The position numbers and the translations under genes were made by a program. The notes under the pieces are model-generated. The model was given only the letters and a program-made list of their open reading frames with translations. It had not been told where the DNA came from and ran no database searches. Of a stretch of DNA of 44,632 nucleotides, positions 32,618 through 41,462 are shown in pieces (position 1 is the stretch's first letter; every line of letters starts with the position of its first letter). This DNA comes from JBBDWK01 sp040902885 (lineage in GTDB: Bacteria > Acidobacteriota > Terriglobia > Bryobacterales > Bryobacteraceae): the NCBI GenBank assembly GCA_040902885.1, contig JBBDWK010000014.1, forward strand, positions 1 to 44,632. Reading direction: 5' to 3'.

Positions 32618-34324
32618 ATGACGACCAGCTTGACGCTTTCGCTGCTGTTACTTGCTCCCGTTCTAACCGCCCAGCAACCCGCGACTCCCCCACAAAGTAA
32701 CCAGGATTCCGGTCGCATTGCAGGCAAAGTAACACACCAACTCTCCGGACAGCCGATCCGGAGGGCAAACGTGACCGTGCAGAGCATGCCGGGCCGGAGT
32801 GGCGCCGGACAGACCGGGTCGCTCGGAAGCCTCAGCATGCCTCCATCCTTCACCGCCTCCACCGAGGACGGCGGCCAGTTCTCTTTTGAAAACCTTCCTG
32901 CCGGCAGGTACTTCTTGAGGGTTGAGCGGACCGGGTTTGTGCCAACCGGCTTCGGCGCCCGCCCGGGCTCCGGTAATATGGGCGGCCCGATCACCCTGAC
33001 GCCGGGCCAGCGCTTGGAAGACCTGAGCATCAAGATGCTGCCGCAGGCGGTAATCGCGGGAAAGGTTGTGGACGAGGAGGGAGAACCGGTCCTTGGCGTC
33101 CAGATCATGGCATTACGCCAGGGCCGCTACAGGACCCGCGGCGGAAGAGCGATGCCGATGGGCAGCCACTCCAGCAACGACCTGGGGGAGTTCCGGGTCG
33201 CCAACCTGGCTCCCGGCCGGTACACACTCAGCGCTTCCGCGCGCCGTGGCCCTTTCGGTCCCAGGGGGAGAGCATCCGCCAGGAGCGAGGCGCCGGAAGA
33301 ACAGCTTGTAACCACCTACTATCCAGGCGTAACCGACATGGCATCCGCAGCCCCAATCGAAGTTACCGCTGGCCAGGAGGTGAACGGAATCCTGATCCAG
33401 CTTCGTAAAGCCCGGGTCTACCGCGTTAGCGGCAGGCTGAGCGGTTTGGGTGAAGCTGCGACTCGGTCCTTTGTGAACCTGTACCCGAAGGGCCGGCTCC
33501 CGATGGGCTTCATGGGCGGCGGAATGGCTCAGATTCTCCCCGATGGCTCATTCGAGATCCAAGGTGTGCAGCCGGGTTCTTATCACCTCCATGTTTACAG
33601 AGGGGGGAACGGGCGGCAGGCGATGGCAGCCCGAGTCCCGGTCGAAGTCGCCGGAGCGAACGTCGAGGGCCTCGTCATTCCCGTGGGCAATCCTTTGTCT
33701 CTGACCGGTATTGTGCGCATGGAGGGCTCCGAAGAAAGCCAGAACATTCAGGGTCACATCGGCTTCCGCCCCTCGGAGGGGATGCCCATGAACATGCCCT
33801 CAACCGCCATCAAAGCCGACGGGACATTCGTTCTGGAATCCGTGCCCCGCGACAAGATGCACCTGCAGGTTATGGGACTTCCGGAAGGCCTGTACGTTCG
33901 TTCCGCGCGCATGGGCAGCCAGAACATTCTGGACAAGGGCCTCGACCTGACGCTCGTGGAATCGGCGCCGCCCCTCGAGATCTTCCTCAGCGCCAAGAGC
34001 GGAACGGTGAGCGGCGCTGTGCTGAACGATAAGGAAGTTGTACCGGGAAGCATGATCACGCTGATTCCCGAGCCGATACGCGCGGACCGCCCCGATCTCT
34101 TCAAGACGGCGAACTCCGACGAGCAAGGCGCTTTCTCCTTCAAAGGCGTCGCACCGGGCGAGTATAAGTTGTACGCATGGGACGAGATGATTTTCGACGC
34201 CTTCTTCGATCCCGAGTTCATGAAAGCCTTCGCCGGAAGCGGAAAGCGGGTCAAAATCCAGGAGAATGGCCACGAGCGGGTGGAACTGACGCTCGTGAAG
34301 GAAGAAAGCGCCGGGGCACAGTAG
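32618..34324 (+). CDS. Secreted carboxypeptidase-regulatory-like-domain protein 1
   Basis: This 568-residue protein has a signal peptide (TLSLLLLAPVLTAQQ) followed by a series of carboxypeptidase-regulatory-like/Cna-B beta-sandwiches. These include GRIAGKVTHQLSGQPIRRANVTV, AVIAGKVVDEEGEPVLGVQIM, VYRVSGRLSG, GTVSGAVLNDKEVVPGSMI and the terminal EYKLYAWDEMIFDAFFDPEFM. Such proteins lie at the cell surface and are common beside TonB-dependent transporters in Acidobacteria. No catalytic domain is seen. AGGAGAG precedes the start, a strong ribosome-binding site. The next gene is a tandem paralogue. Confidence 0.88.
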   Translation: MTTSLTLSLLLLAPVLTAQQPATPPQSNQDSGRIAGKVTHQLSGQPIRRANVTVQSMPGRSGAGQTGSLGSLSMPPSFTASTEDGGQFSFENLPAGRYFLRVERTGFVPTGFGARPGSGNMGGPITLTPGQRLEDLSIKMLPQAVIAGKVVDEEGEPVLGVQIMALRQGRYRTRGGRAMPMGSHSSNDLGEFRVANLAPGRYTLSASARRGPFGPRGRASARSEAPEEQLVTTYYPGVTDMASAAPIEVTAGQEVNGILIQLRKARVYRVSGRLSGLGEAATRSFVNLYPKGRLPMGFMGGGMAQILPDGSFEIQGVQPGSYHLHVYRGGNGRQAMAARVPVEVAGANVEGLVIPVGNPLSLTGIVRMEGSEESQNIQGHIGFRPSEGMPMNMPSTAIKADGTFVLESVPRDKMHLQVMGLPEGLYVRSARMGSQNILDKGLDLTLVESAPPLEIFLSAKSGTVSGAVLNDKEVVPGSMITLIPEPIRADRPDLFKTANSDEQGAFSFKGVAPGEYKLYAWDEMIFDAFFDPEFMKAFAGSGKRVKIQENGHERVELTLVKEESAGAQ

Positions 34325-34397
34325 TGCCCCTTCCGGCCGCGCCAGCGAGAAGCGTAACCGGAAACACACCACAGCCGTCTCATCAAGCCGAGACCAG

Positions 34398-36038
34398 ATG
34401 ACTGTCCTTGCCATCCTGGGACTGCTCGCCGCCAGTGCCTTGAGCGCGCAGCAGCCAAGTCAGCAGGATGCCTGCCGACTGGAGGGCCGCATCCTCCACC
34501 ACACGACCGGACAACCTATCCGGAAGGCGACGGTAACTCTGATCGGTGCGGCCGGTCAACGCCAATCCTGGGCCGCAACAAGCGGCGACGGCGGCGGCTT
34601 CCTTTTCGAGAACATTCCCCCTGGCAGATACCAGTTAGCGGCCGAACGCAACGGCTTCGTCCGTCAATCCTACGGCGCCCGTGCCGGTTCACCGGTGGGC
34701 ACTCCGATCACGCTCGATACGGGCCAGCGCATGGAGGGTCTGGAGTTCAAACTGACCCCCCAGGCCGTGATCGTGGGAAAAGTTGTGGACGAGGAGGGCG
34801 AACCGGTCACCGGGTCTCAGATCATGGTGCTGCGGCAGGGAGCCTACCAGAGAACCGGCGGTGGAAGAATGGCGCCCTCAGGCGGACAGGCCAGCAACGA
34901 TTTGGGCGAATTCCGCGTCGCCAATCTCGCGCCCGGCCGTTACATCGTGAGCGCCACGAGCCGCGGCGGTATGTTTCGCGGGCGTCGGGCGATTCGCGCC
35001 AGTTCCGAAGGGCCCGAGGAAAGGCAGGTCACCACCTACTATCCTGGGGTCACCAATGCCGCTTCGGCTACAGCCATTGAGGTCGCCCCCGGGCAGGAAG
35101 TCCCCGGCATCCTGATTCAGATCCGCAAAGCTCAGGTCTTTCATGTCAGCGGCAGGCTCAGCGGCGTGGGTGAGAACCCTTCGCGGTCCTTCCGCATCAG
35201 TTTGATGCCCAGGACACGCTTCGCTTCGCCGTTCGGGCGCGGCGGAGGTTTCGGGGTGGTGCAGCCCGACGGGACTTTTGACATCCAAGGCGTCCAGGCT
35301 GGCTCCTACGACCTCTGCGTCTTCCGCATGATACAAGGAAGGCAGCCCATGGCCGCGCGAGTGCCGGTGGTAGTCTCGGGGGCAAATGTGGAAGGACTTC
35401 TGGTCCCCGTGGGCGCGCCCCTGGTCTTAACAGGCACAGTCAAGATGGAAAACTCCGAGGAGATCACGGGCATGCGGGGGAACATCATGCTGCGCCCCTC
35501 CGAGGGGTTTGCCATGAATAACGCCTCGGCTAATGTGCAGGCCGACGGGACTTTTCGCATGGAATCGGTGGGGCGCGATAAATATAGCTTGACCTTCTTT
35601 CGTCTCCCCGATGGCACGTTCGTTCGCTCGGCCCGCATGGGCAATCTGGAAGTTCTGGATAAGGGACTCGACCTGACTTTGGTGGAGGTCGCCCCCCCAA
35701 TCGAAATCGTCCTCAGCACCAAGGGCGGAATGGTTGACGGCACCGTGGTGGTGGATGGCCAGCCAGCCCCCGGAAGGCCGGTGACCCTGATTCCCGAGCC
35801 CATGCGCCCCGACCGGCCGGATCTCTTCAAGACGGCCAATACCGACCAGAGCGGCGCTTTTTCCTTCAGCGCCATCGCCCCCGGCGAGTACACGTTGTAC
35901 GCCTGGGAGGAGAACATCGACGACTCGCTCTTCGATCCCGACTTCATCAAACTCTTCTCCGATAAGGGAAAACGGGTCACGGTGCGGGAGAACGGCCAGT
36001 CCGGCGCGCAGCTCACGGTCGTCAAAGACGAACGGTAG
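34398..36038 (+). CDS. Secreted carboxypeptidase-regulatory-like-domain protein 2 (tandem paralogue)
   Basis: This 546-residue protein has a signal peptide (VLAILGLLAASALSAQQ). It aligns end to end with its neighbour: CRLEGRILHHTTGQPIRKATV, AVIVGKVVDEEGEPVTGSQIM and YPGVTNAASATAIEVAPGQEV. Others are HVSGRLSGVGE, QPAPGRPVTLIPEPMRPDRPDLF and EYTLYAWEENIDDSLFDPDFI. The two have lost recognisable DNA identity at the 5' end but keep matched segments, so this is an old tandem duplication. A direct copy at this locus suggests either dosage or divergence for different ligands. No function beyond surface binding is visible. Confidence 0.87.
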   Translation: MTVLAILGLLAASALSAQQPSQQDACRLEGRILHHTTGQPIRKATVTLIGAAGQRQSWAATSGDGGGFLFENIPPGRYQLAAERNGFVRQSYGARAGSPVGTPITLDTGQRMEGLEFKLTPQAVIVGKVVDEEGEPVTGSQIMVLRQGAYQRTGGGRMAPSGGQASNDLGEFRVANLAPGRYIVSATSRGGMFRGRRAIRASSEGPEERQVTTYYPGVTNAASATAIEVAPGQEVPGILIQIRKAQVFHVSGRLSGVGENPSRSFRISLMPRTRFASPFGRGGGFGVVQPDGTFDIQGVQAGSYDLCVFRMIQGRQPMAARVPVVVSGANVEGLLVPVGAPLVLTGTVKMENSEEITGMRGNIMLRPSEGFAMNNASANVQADGTFRMESVGRDKYSLTFFRLPDGTFVRSARMGNLEVLDKGLDLTLVEVAPPIEIVLSTKGGMVDGTVVVDGQPAPGRPVTLIPEPMRPDRPDLFKTANTDQSGAFSFSAIAPGEYTLYAWEENIDDSLFDPDFIKLFSDKGKRVTVRENGQSGAQLTVVKDER

Positions 36039-36044
36039 ACCGGA

Positions 36045-36473
36045 TCAGTAGACGGTCCACACGCCTGGTGTGAGCAGCTCGAGAAGATGGTTGTCGGGGT
36101 CGCGGAAATAGAGGCTTTCGCCTCCCAGCGGCCAGCTCACCCGGCTCTCGATAGCCACATTGTGTTCGTTCAGGCGCATCTCCCAGGCTGGGAGTTCCGA
36201 GCGGTTGATGGAGAAGCCAATGTGCTGCGCGCCCGCCGCATCGTGAGGCGGGATCACGCCGCCCGGCATTACGGACGGCTTCAGGGCGTAACCCTTATGG
36301 AAGAACAAGAGCACGTCCTTGCCGCCCGCGCCCAGGGCGCAGAACTCTTCTTCGGCGTACAGAACCGTCATGCGGAACAGGTCGGTGTAGAAGCGAATGG
36401 AGCGGTTCACATCCTCGACGTACAGAGCCGTTTCCACGATTCCGTTCAATCCCGGCACGGGTCCATCCTTCAT
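36045..36473 (-). CDS. VOC/glyoxalase-family protein
   Basis: This is a 142-residue VOC-fold protein. ETALYVEDVNRSIRFYTDLFRM opens module 1; HIGFSINRSELPAWEMRL opens module 2; GGESLYFRDPDNHLLELLTPG closes it with the glutamate expected for metal binding. It is probably a small-molecule isomerase, dioxygenase or binding protein. The open frame extends upstream by 38 codons over the yraN end; ATG 36473 is where the fold starts. Not related closely to the VOC gene at 17941. It is 29 bases from the yraN stop. Confidence 0.85.
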   Translation of the reverse strand: MKDGPVPGLNGIVETALYVEDVNRSIRFYTDLFRMTVLYAEEEFCALGAGGKDVLLFFHKGYALKPSVMPGGVIPPHDAAGAQHIGFSINRSELPAWEMRLNEHNVAIESRVSWPLGGESLYFRDPDNHLLELLTPGVWTVY

Positions 36474-36502
36474 GAATGTAGTGTAGCTGGAGGAGAGGCC
36501 TC

Positions 36503-36919
36503 CTATCGGAAAGCGTCGATGAAGTGGTCGATGGCGGGCGGATCGCTGAAGACCACGCTGACGATGTCGAAGCGCACGTGCTGCCACTCGACGCCGGCCA
36601 TGCGAGCATAGCGGCTGGCCGTCCTCCGCAGGTTGGCCTGCTTTTCGGGGTCCACGGCACGGTCCGGGCTTCCGAATTCGTCGCTGGCGCGGGCTTTGAC
36701 CTCGATGAAGACCAGCTTGTCGCCGTCGCGGACGATCAGGTCAATCTCGCCCGGCGCCACTGCCGAACGATAGTTCCGCGCGACCACGACCATACCGCGC
36801 TTCTGCACGAAGCGCTGCGCCAGGTCCTCCCCACGCATGCCGGCGGCGCGATCGGGCGCAACGCGCTTCCGCCGCGCGCGATGACGCAACGCGTCCGAGA
36901 GCCAATACAGCAGCCTCAC
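36503..36919 (-). CDS. yraN: YraN-family (UPF0102) endonuclease-like protein
   Basis: This 138-residue protein has the YraN pattern: GMRGEDLAQRFVQKRGMVVVARNYRS, GEIDLIVRDGDKLVFIEVKAR (PD-(D/E)XK-like Asp, Glu, Lys) and the C-terminal RFDIVSVV. Family members are predicted nucleases with a role in DNA processing, but no established substrate. GTG 36919 forms a GTGA overlap with the stop of the methyltransferase gene upstream, so the two are coupled. Confidence 0.9.
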   Translation of the reverse strand: MRLLYWLSDALRHRARRKRVAPDRAAGMRGEDLAQRFVQKRGMVVVARNYRSAVAPGEIDLIVRDGDKLVFIEVKARASDEFGSPDRAVDPEKQANLRRTASRYARMAGVEWQHVRFDIVSVVFSDPPAIDHFIDAFR

Positions 36920-37443
36920 TTCAGCACCTCAAATTCGAACTCCATGACTTTGCCGCGCACTACATAGCAAAGATAGTGCTCCCAGAACCGGCGGTAGCGC
37001 GGGAAATGGTTGACCAGAAACTCGAAACCCAGCCACTTCCACAAAGCCAGTAGCTTCACTCGCAGGGAAATCTCACGAAACCGGGCCTTCGAGTAATAGC
37101 CGAAACCGGCATTGTCTTCTCCGAAGTAGCGGAAGGAGAAGGTATTCAGGTGCTGCTTGTGGGTGGGGTCGCAGAACGAGCTGAAATCGGTGTAATGTGG
37201 CGTCTCCACCCGGATGGTTCCTCCCTTGCGCACCATGCGGTGGAACTCTTCCATGGTTCCGATCACATCGGAAAGGTGCTCAATGACGTGAGTGGCGAGC
37301 ACCCGGTCGAAGGAGTTGTCGGCGAAGGGATAGGGGCGGCGATCCAGGTCGCAGACCACGTCGGCGTTCGTGTTGGGGTTGCGGTCGATACCGATTGAGC
37401 CGGGAGCCTTGCGGACGCCGCAGCCCACATCCAGAATGCGCAT
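36916..37443 (-). CDS. Class I SAM-dependent methyltransferase
   Basis: This is a 175-residue methyltransferase. MRILDVGCGVRKAPGSIGID is motif I and the first acidic residue; VVCDLDRRPYPFADNSFDRVLATHVIEHL is motif II and post-II; GGTIRVETPHYTDFSSF is motif III. It is of the type that methylates a small molecule or glycan. The C-terminal part (about 100-175) is helical and unrecognised. It is the first gene of a minus-strand run with yraN (GTGA overlap) and a VOC gene. The 241 bases upstream of its start up to 37684 hold no other clear gene. Confidence 0.87.
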   Translation of the reverse strand: MRILDVGCGVRKAPGSIGIDRNPNTNADVVCDLDRRPYPFADNSFDRVLATHVIEHLSDVIGTMEEFHRMVRKGGTIRVETPHYTDFSSFCDPTHKQHLNTFSFRYFGEDNAGFGYYSKARFREISLRVKLLALWKWLGFEFLVNHFPRYRRFWEHYLCYVVRGKVMEFEFEVLK

Positions 37444-37684
37444 TGCCGGCCATCTGACAAAAACTGCCGTAAGAGTATGAGTCTAAATCACGGCCGGCGA
37501 AGCCGTCCAGTGCTCGCCCGCCCGCGCTCTCCGCCGTGCGGCCTCCTTCAGCGATCTGAGATTGAAGGTGAGCCATAGCGGCCGGACCACAAAACTGGGG
37601 CGGAAGTGGTATCAGGGGGAACAACCCGAGCTTTGGTTCAGGCGTATGGCGGGATATGATTATCCTGCGATCCCGAGCGAACGG

Positions 37685-37903
37685 ATGAGGCGATTTCTGT
37701 ACAGCAGGTGGTTCTTCTTCTTTTTGGCGGTCGTGTGCCTGATCGACCTTTTAGTGCGCTCGAGTGAGCTCGTATGGGATTGGACTGTCCCAATTGTGGC
37801 AGCGATAGCCATGGATGCCATCGCCGCCGCACTCGCGCTGTGGGTTTTTATCGATCTACAAAGCCGAAAGCCCAAGACGAATGGCCACAATACTCGTCGT
37901 TGA
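37685..37903 (+). CDS. Small two-helix membrane protein
   Basis: This 72-residue hypothetical protein has two likely membrane helices (WFFFFLAVVCLIDLLV and VPIVAAIAMDAIAAALALWVFI) joined by a short acidic loop. The frame extends upstream, with other ATG codons at 37646 and 37562; ATG 37685 is the best guess because the first residues RRFLYSR are basic. It overlaps the downstream receiver gene by 23 bases in another frame. No family recognised. Confidence 0.5.
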   Translation: MRRFLYSRWFFFFLAVVCLIDLLVRSSELVWDWTVPIVAAIAMDAIAAALALWVFIDLQSRKPKTNGHNTRR

Positions 37904-38231
37904 TGACGATGAGACCATATGCCGATTGGCCGCTCGAATCCTATCGTCGGTGGGTCATCAAGTGCTCACCGCGGCGAACGGCCTGGAGGCCATAGCTTTG
38001 TATCGGTCATATTCCACTCAGATCGACATGGTAGTCACGGATCTGACCATGCCAGTCATGGATGGATACCAGGAAGTACTTCTCATTCGTGAAACGCGGC
38101 CGGATGCGAAGATCATTTGCATGAGCGGATATAGCGACACAAGCTGTCCAGAGGGGGCGCTCTTCTTACAGAAGCCGTTCTTGCCGGAGGCGCTCCGCCA
38201 GTCCGTGGATAAAGTCCTGATGGAAAGATGA
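37881..38231 (+). CDS. Single-domain response regulator (CheY-like)
   Basis: This is a 116-residue receiver domain with no output domain. The acidic pocket is VVDDDE (Asp8-10), the phospho-acceptor Asp54 in VVTDLTMPVMDG, the Ser in CMSGYSD, and Lys98 in FLQKPF. The start is ATG 37881, inside the 3' end of the small membrane protein frame. No histidine kinase is adjacent, so its partner is unknown. A tRNA-Leu follows convergently 1 base later. Confidence 0.9.
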   Translation: MATILVVDDDETICRLAARILSSVGHQVLTAANGLEAIALYRSYSTQIDMVVTDLTMPVMDGYQEVLLIRETRPDAKIICMSGYSDTSCPEGALFLQKPFLPEALRQSVDKVLMER

Positions 38232-38232
38232 T

Positions 38233-38319
38233 TGGTGCGAACGGGGAGGGTCGAACTCCCATTCCCTTTCGGGAGCCAGATCCTAAGTCTGGTGCGTCTG
38301 CCAATTCCGCCACGTTCGC
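38233..38319 (-). tRNA. tRNA-Leu (anticodon TAG), CCA encoded
   Basis: On the minus strand the acceptor GCGAACG pairs with CGTTCGC. The anticodon stem CCAGA/TCTGG closes the loop CTTAGGA. A long variable arm CCCGAAAGGG and a T-arm GGGAG-TTCGACC-CTCCC complete a class II tRNA. A discriminator A and an encoded CCA (38235-38233) follow. The codon read is CUA. Confidence 0.95.
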
Positions 38320-38338
38320 GGCGTGGAATCCTGATGCG

Positions 38339-38344
38339 ATTATA
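38339..38344 (-). promoter_or_regulatory. TATAAT -10 box for tRNA-Leu
   Basis: A perfect TATAAT (38344-38339 minus) stands 19 bases before the tRNA 5' end. The -35 region overlaps the end of the fucose-isomerase-like gene and shows only a weak match (TTGGTA, 15 bases away). Confidence 0.55.
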
Positions 38345-38356
38345 ACAACGCCGTGA

Positions 38357-39958
38357 TCATACCAACCCGTTGTTGGAGCCACAGATGTGGACTTCAAGCC
38401 CCATGGCCTGAAACGCGGCGGCCTTGGCGGCCAGCGCGAGATCGGCGCTGGCCGCGTTCGGCGCGTACGCCACCTGAATGTGATTGGCCTTATGGCGGGC
38501 CATCATCTGGTCCCGCGTCACTCCGTAAGTCACGGCGTGCATGATGGGCCACTGCGGCGTGGTCATGTTCCATCGCCGCTCGGTCTCTTCGCGCGGCAGT
38601 TCCGCCACACCCGCCCGGCCCAGATCGGCCTTGAGCGCTCCGTTGTCCACGAACACGCGGCTCCAGACGATCTCGCCTGGCTTGCTGATGCCCTTCACCG
38701 TGCCTCCGCCCAATCGGAAGTACATGGGCGGCTGGCGCTCGCTCACCGTCCCGGCGTATCCGCCGATGAAATGCCGGGGCGGAGCGGCGCCCGAAATTTC
38801 GAACACCCAGACGAACTGGTCCCCGTATGTCTCGCCATAGCGCACGTCGTGCAGCGTGGTCTCCGGATCGAGGTCCAGCGCCTTCCAAAGCCGGTTGGTG
38901 ACCAGCGCATCGAGTCCCGCGCACTCGTCCACCTCGTTGAAGTGCGGCAGCGCCTCGCCGTCATACAGCACGCGTCCGCTGCCCCGCGCCCGCACGGGAG
39001 GCCGCTCGACGTTGTTCAACAGCCCCTCGGCCAGGTCCGAGGCCGGCGAGAGGTCCTTCAGCCCCTGCTGGTACTGAATGCCAATCGTGTCGCACCCGAA
39101 ATCGTCCGCGATGCGCACCGCGGCGATGTACATGCGGCACTGGTCGAGAATCTGCGCGCCGGTCAGTTCGGTCTCCGGGTCGGATCCAATCTCGAAGCGC
39201 ATGCCCTTGCGGTCGAGCCACTCGCGAACCTCTCGAGCCTCGGTGTCCGAAACCTGCTGCATCTCGGAATAGAGCGCGGACTGGCTGAGCCGCTCTTTGA
39301 AGACACCGGTGCGGTGCAGCAATTCATCGGGCACGATGGCGTTGTACATCCCCATGCAGCCCTCGTCGAAGATGCCCATGATGGCCTTGTTGCGGTAAAG
39401 ATCGCGCGCCAGGGATTCGCCCAGCTCGAGCGCGCGGCCGGGCAGCCTCAAGCCTTTCAAAGGATGGATGTGCGAGGAGTCGTGCTGGAGCGGCTGCCCG
39501 GCGAGCCAGCAGCGCAGACCGTCGCGGAAGAAGGCGTCGCTGAAATCGGCGCTCCAAAGCGAGCTGTATGGGACGCCGGCCTTGGTGAGCGACCCGTTGA
39601 GGTTGAGCATGCCGACCAAACCGGGCCATTGGCCGCTCCAGTTCGCGACGGTGAGAATGGGGCCGCGGTGAGTGTAAAGCCCGTGCAGGACATGATGGCT
39701 ATACTGCCAGACGGCTTCGACCACAACCAGAGGCGCGTCGGGCGGAATCTCGCGGAAAACCTGCATGCCGCGCCGCTGGCTATCGATAAAACCATGCTCT
39801 TTCTGCGGGTCGTAAGCGTGGCCTCGCCGGACGTCGCGGCTCTCCTGCCGGATGGCGGCCGCGACCGCCTCCTCGACCTTCTGTTGTGCGGGCCAGCACT
39901 TCCGGTTGGCGGAGAGGCGCAAGTCGCCGTTGGCGATCAGCACTACGGGGTCGGGCAT
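38357..39958 (-). CDS. L-fucose isomerase-like protein
   Basis: This 533-residue protein has the general plan of L-fucose/L-arabinose isomerases. An N-terminal Rossmann-like half carries PDPVVLIANGDLRLS, PLVVVEAVWQYSHHVLHGLYTHRGPILTVANW and DCMYNAI-like segments. A C-terminal domain carries YGDQFVWVFEISGAAPPRHFIGG and MARHKANHIQVAYAP, where the histidines may serve the metal or sugar. Conserved acidic residues expected in the middle (IMGIFDEGCMGMYN) are present. It would interconvert a keto and an aldo sugar in the cytoplasm. No fucose kinase or aldolase is adjacent, so its substrate is uncertain. A promoter-like sequence for the tRNA-Leu overlaps the downstream end. Confidence 0.75.
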   Translation of the reverse strand: MPDPVVLIANGDLRLSANRKCWPAQQKVEEAVAAAIRQESRDVRRGHAYDPQKEHGFIDSQRRGMQVFREIPPDAPLVVVEAVWQYSHHVLHGLYTHRGPILTVANWSGQWPGLVGMLNLNGSLTKAGVPYSSLWSADFSDAFFRDGLRCWLAGQPLQHDSSHIHPLKGLRLPGRALELGESLARDLYRNKAIMGIFDEGCMGMYNAIVPDELLHRTGVFKERLSQSALYSEMQQVSDTEAREVREWLDRKGMRFEIGSDPETELTGAQILDQCRMYIAAVRIADDFGCDTIGIQYQQGLKDLSPASDLAEGLLNNVERPPVRARGSGRVLYDGEALPHFNEVDECAGLDALVTNRLWKALDLDPETTLHDVRYGETYGDQFVWVFEISGAAPPRHFIGGYAGTVSERQPPMYFRLGGGTVKGISKPGEIVWSRVFVDNGALKADLGRAGVAELPREETERRWNMTTPQWPIMHAVTYGVTRDQMMARHKANHIQVAYAPNAASADLALAAKAAAFQAMGLEVHICGSNNGLV

Positions 39959-40054
39959 TCAAACATTGTGCCATTGGAGCGAAGGCGGGTCCACGGAACG
40001 GCGCTTCGGCCGGGCGGGAAATGGTATCGTGAAGGGAGTCCTCGCGAGACCTCA

Positions 40055-40130
40055 GGGCCGGTAGCTCAGCTGGTAGAGCATTTGACTTTTAATCAAAGGG
40101 TCGCGGGTTCGAGTCCCGCCCGGCTCACCA
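40055..40130 (+). tRNA. tRNA-Lys (anticodon TTT), CCA encoded
   Basis: The acceptor GGGCCGG pairs with CCGGCTC (one G-T wobble). The D-arm GCTCAGCTGGTAGAGC, anticodon loop CTTTTAA and T-arm CGCGGG-TTCGAGT-CCCGC are all standard, and CCA ends the gene. No integrase or att duplication was seen beside it. Confidence 0.96.
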
Positions 40131-40417
40131 TTCAATGGCGCGTCTCCGTCCGATACCGGTCATCCGGCATGGGATCGTTTCTGCGCCTAAAGGCCGTTTT
40201 GCGCCCACTGCCGCAAAAGCCGAAAAACCATCCGAGCCGATCATGGGACCAAGCACGTGGCGCCATGCTCGGAGGAGAAATGGCTCGGATGGCCTCCAGA
40301 TCATACCTCACCTGCCATCATGGGAACAATTCATAGGCGTACTATACCTTGTGATGGGAGTTCACGGTTGCCGTAGCGGCCGGTCTGGCGCTCGACCAGA
40401 ACCTGCGCGCGGTACTT
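40131..40417. other. Intergenic stretch after tRNA-Lys, no gene recognised
   Basis: No convincing coding frame, repeat or terminator was seen. It separates the tRNA from the radical SAM gene stop. A plus-strand open frame here overlaps the radical SAM gene and looks spurious. Confidence 0.5.
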
Positions 40418-41455
40418 TTAAATTGCGGTGCGCTGGATCGACACCAGGCCGGATTGCGGCGCCATCAGCACCTCTTCGTGGAACCGGTCGCACCCGATGC
40501 ATAAATTCCGGTACAGACGGCCCGAGGGCAGCCGGACCGACGATTTTTCCAGAAACTTCTCCACGCTCCACCCGTGCCGAATGCCCATCCGCTCGGGATG
40601 ACCCATCGAGATCGCTTCATAAACGGGGTCGCCAACCGCGGCTCCCAAAACCTTCTCGAGCGGCTCTTCCAAGATGTTGCCCACGGGCTTCTTCGTCTTG
40701 ATGCAGCAAGGGAAGACGTTGCCTTCCGGATCGATGGATACTTCGGAACCGCTCAATCCCATCTGCAGAAAATTCAAGCCGCCCGACCAGCCGTTACAGA
40801 AGTTATCCGCAAGCCCCGCCGTCGATAGCTCATTGGTCCATGCCCGGCCGCGCGGCCACAGCTTGCCGATCCATTGGTCCGGCGTCGCGCCGAAGAAGTG
40901 GTAAAAGCGCCCGTCCTCCGGTCTCGGCGGAGGCACCCATGCCTTCATTCCGAAGCTGTCGAACACGGCCGTCAGCTTCCGCTGGAGCGCATCCCGCGCG
41001 TCCTGTTTCTCCATTCCCTTGTGATACTCGTCGAGACCGGAAACGGAGATCACGTTCACGCCCAGGGCGAGGAGCTCGCCCACCATGCGGCTCGTGAGAA
41101 TATCGCCGGTCGTTTGCACAACCAGCTCCACGCCGCCCTGCTCGCGATACTTTTCCCGGAGTTGTTTGAGCGCCGGGTATAGGACCGGTTCGCGCACGGC
41201 ATCCAGCAGAATTTCGCCCCCCGCCACGATGATGCGTCCCCGCTTCAAGCGGAATCCCCCGGCGCCGTCGGAATCGTCGAGATCTTTGTAGGTCATCCTC
41301 GCCGGCAGGTTCCGGATGATGCGCGGCGCGTTCCGGCGCGCCAGCTCCACCACTTCACGCAGTTCTTCGCCGTGGTACGGGCGAAAGCGGTCTTCGTAGC
41401 AGTGCTCGCAGGTGCGGTGGCACAGCCAGCTCATTACGAAATAGATGGATTCCAT
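40418..41455 (-). CDS. Radical SAM protein with C-terminal cysteine-rich (SPASM-like) region
   Basis: This 345-residue protein has the radical SAM CX3CX2C motif near its N-terminus (Cys12, Cys16, Cys19 in WLCHRTCEHCYED). Later cysteines (DNFCNGW, GNVFPCCIKTKK, NLCIGCDRF) recall the auxiliary cluster region of SPASM/twitch proteins, so extra iron-sulphur clusters are likely. GGEILLDA supplies the SAM-binding GGE-like motif. It probably modifies a small molecule or peptide by radical chemistry. The gene follows DUF1080 by 7 bases and the GH2 gene before it, so it is likely the last of a three-gene operon. Confidence 0.85.
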   Translation of the reverse strand: MESIYFVMSWLCHRTCEHCYEDRFRPYHGEELREVVELARRNAPRIIRNLPARMTYKDLDDSDGAGGFRLKRGRIIVAGGEILLDAVREPVLYPALKQLREKYREQGGVELVVQTTGDILTSRMVGELLALGVNVISVSGLDEYHKGMEKQDARDALQRKLTAVFDSFGMKAWVPPPRPEDGRFYHFFGATPDQWIGKLWPRGRAWTNELSTAGLADNFCNGWSGGLNFLQMGLSGSEVSIDPEGNVFPCCIKTKKPVGNILEEPLEKVLGAAVGDPVYEAISMGHPERMGIRHGWSVEKFLEKSSVRLPSGRLYRNLCIGCDRFHEEVLMAPQSGLVSIQRTAI

Positions 41456-41462
41456 CAGCGGG

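Noticed and set aside
38387..40336. Long plus-strand frame opposite the fucose-isomerase-like gene
   Set aside because: It runs through the tRNA-Lys gene and has no recognisable domain; it is an antisense shadow of a high-GC gene.
40055..40417. tRNA-Lys as integration site of a genomic island
   Set aside because: No integrase and no direct repeat of the tRNA 3' end were found on either side.
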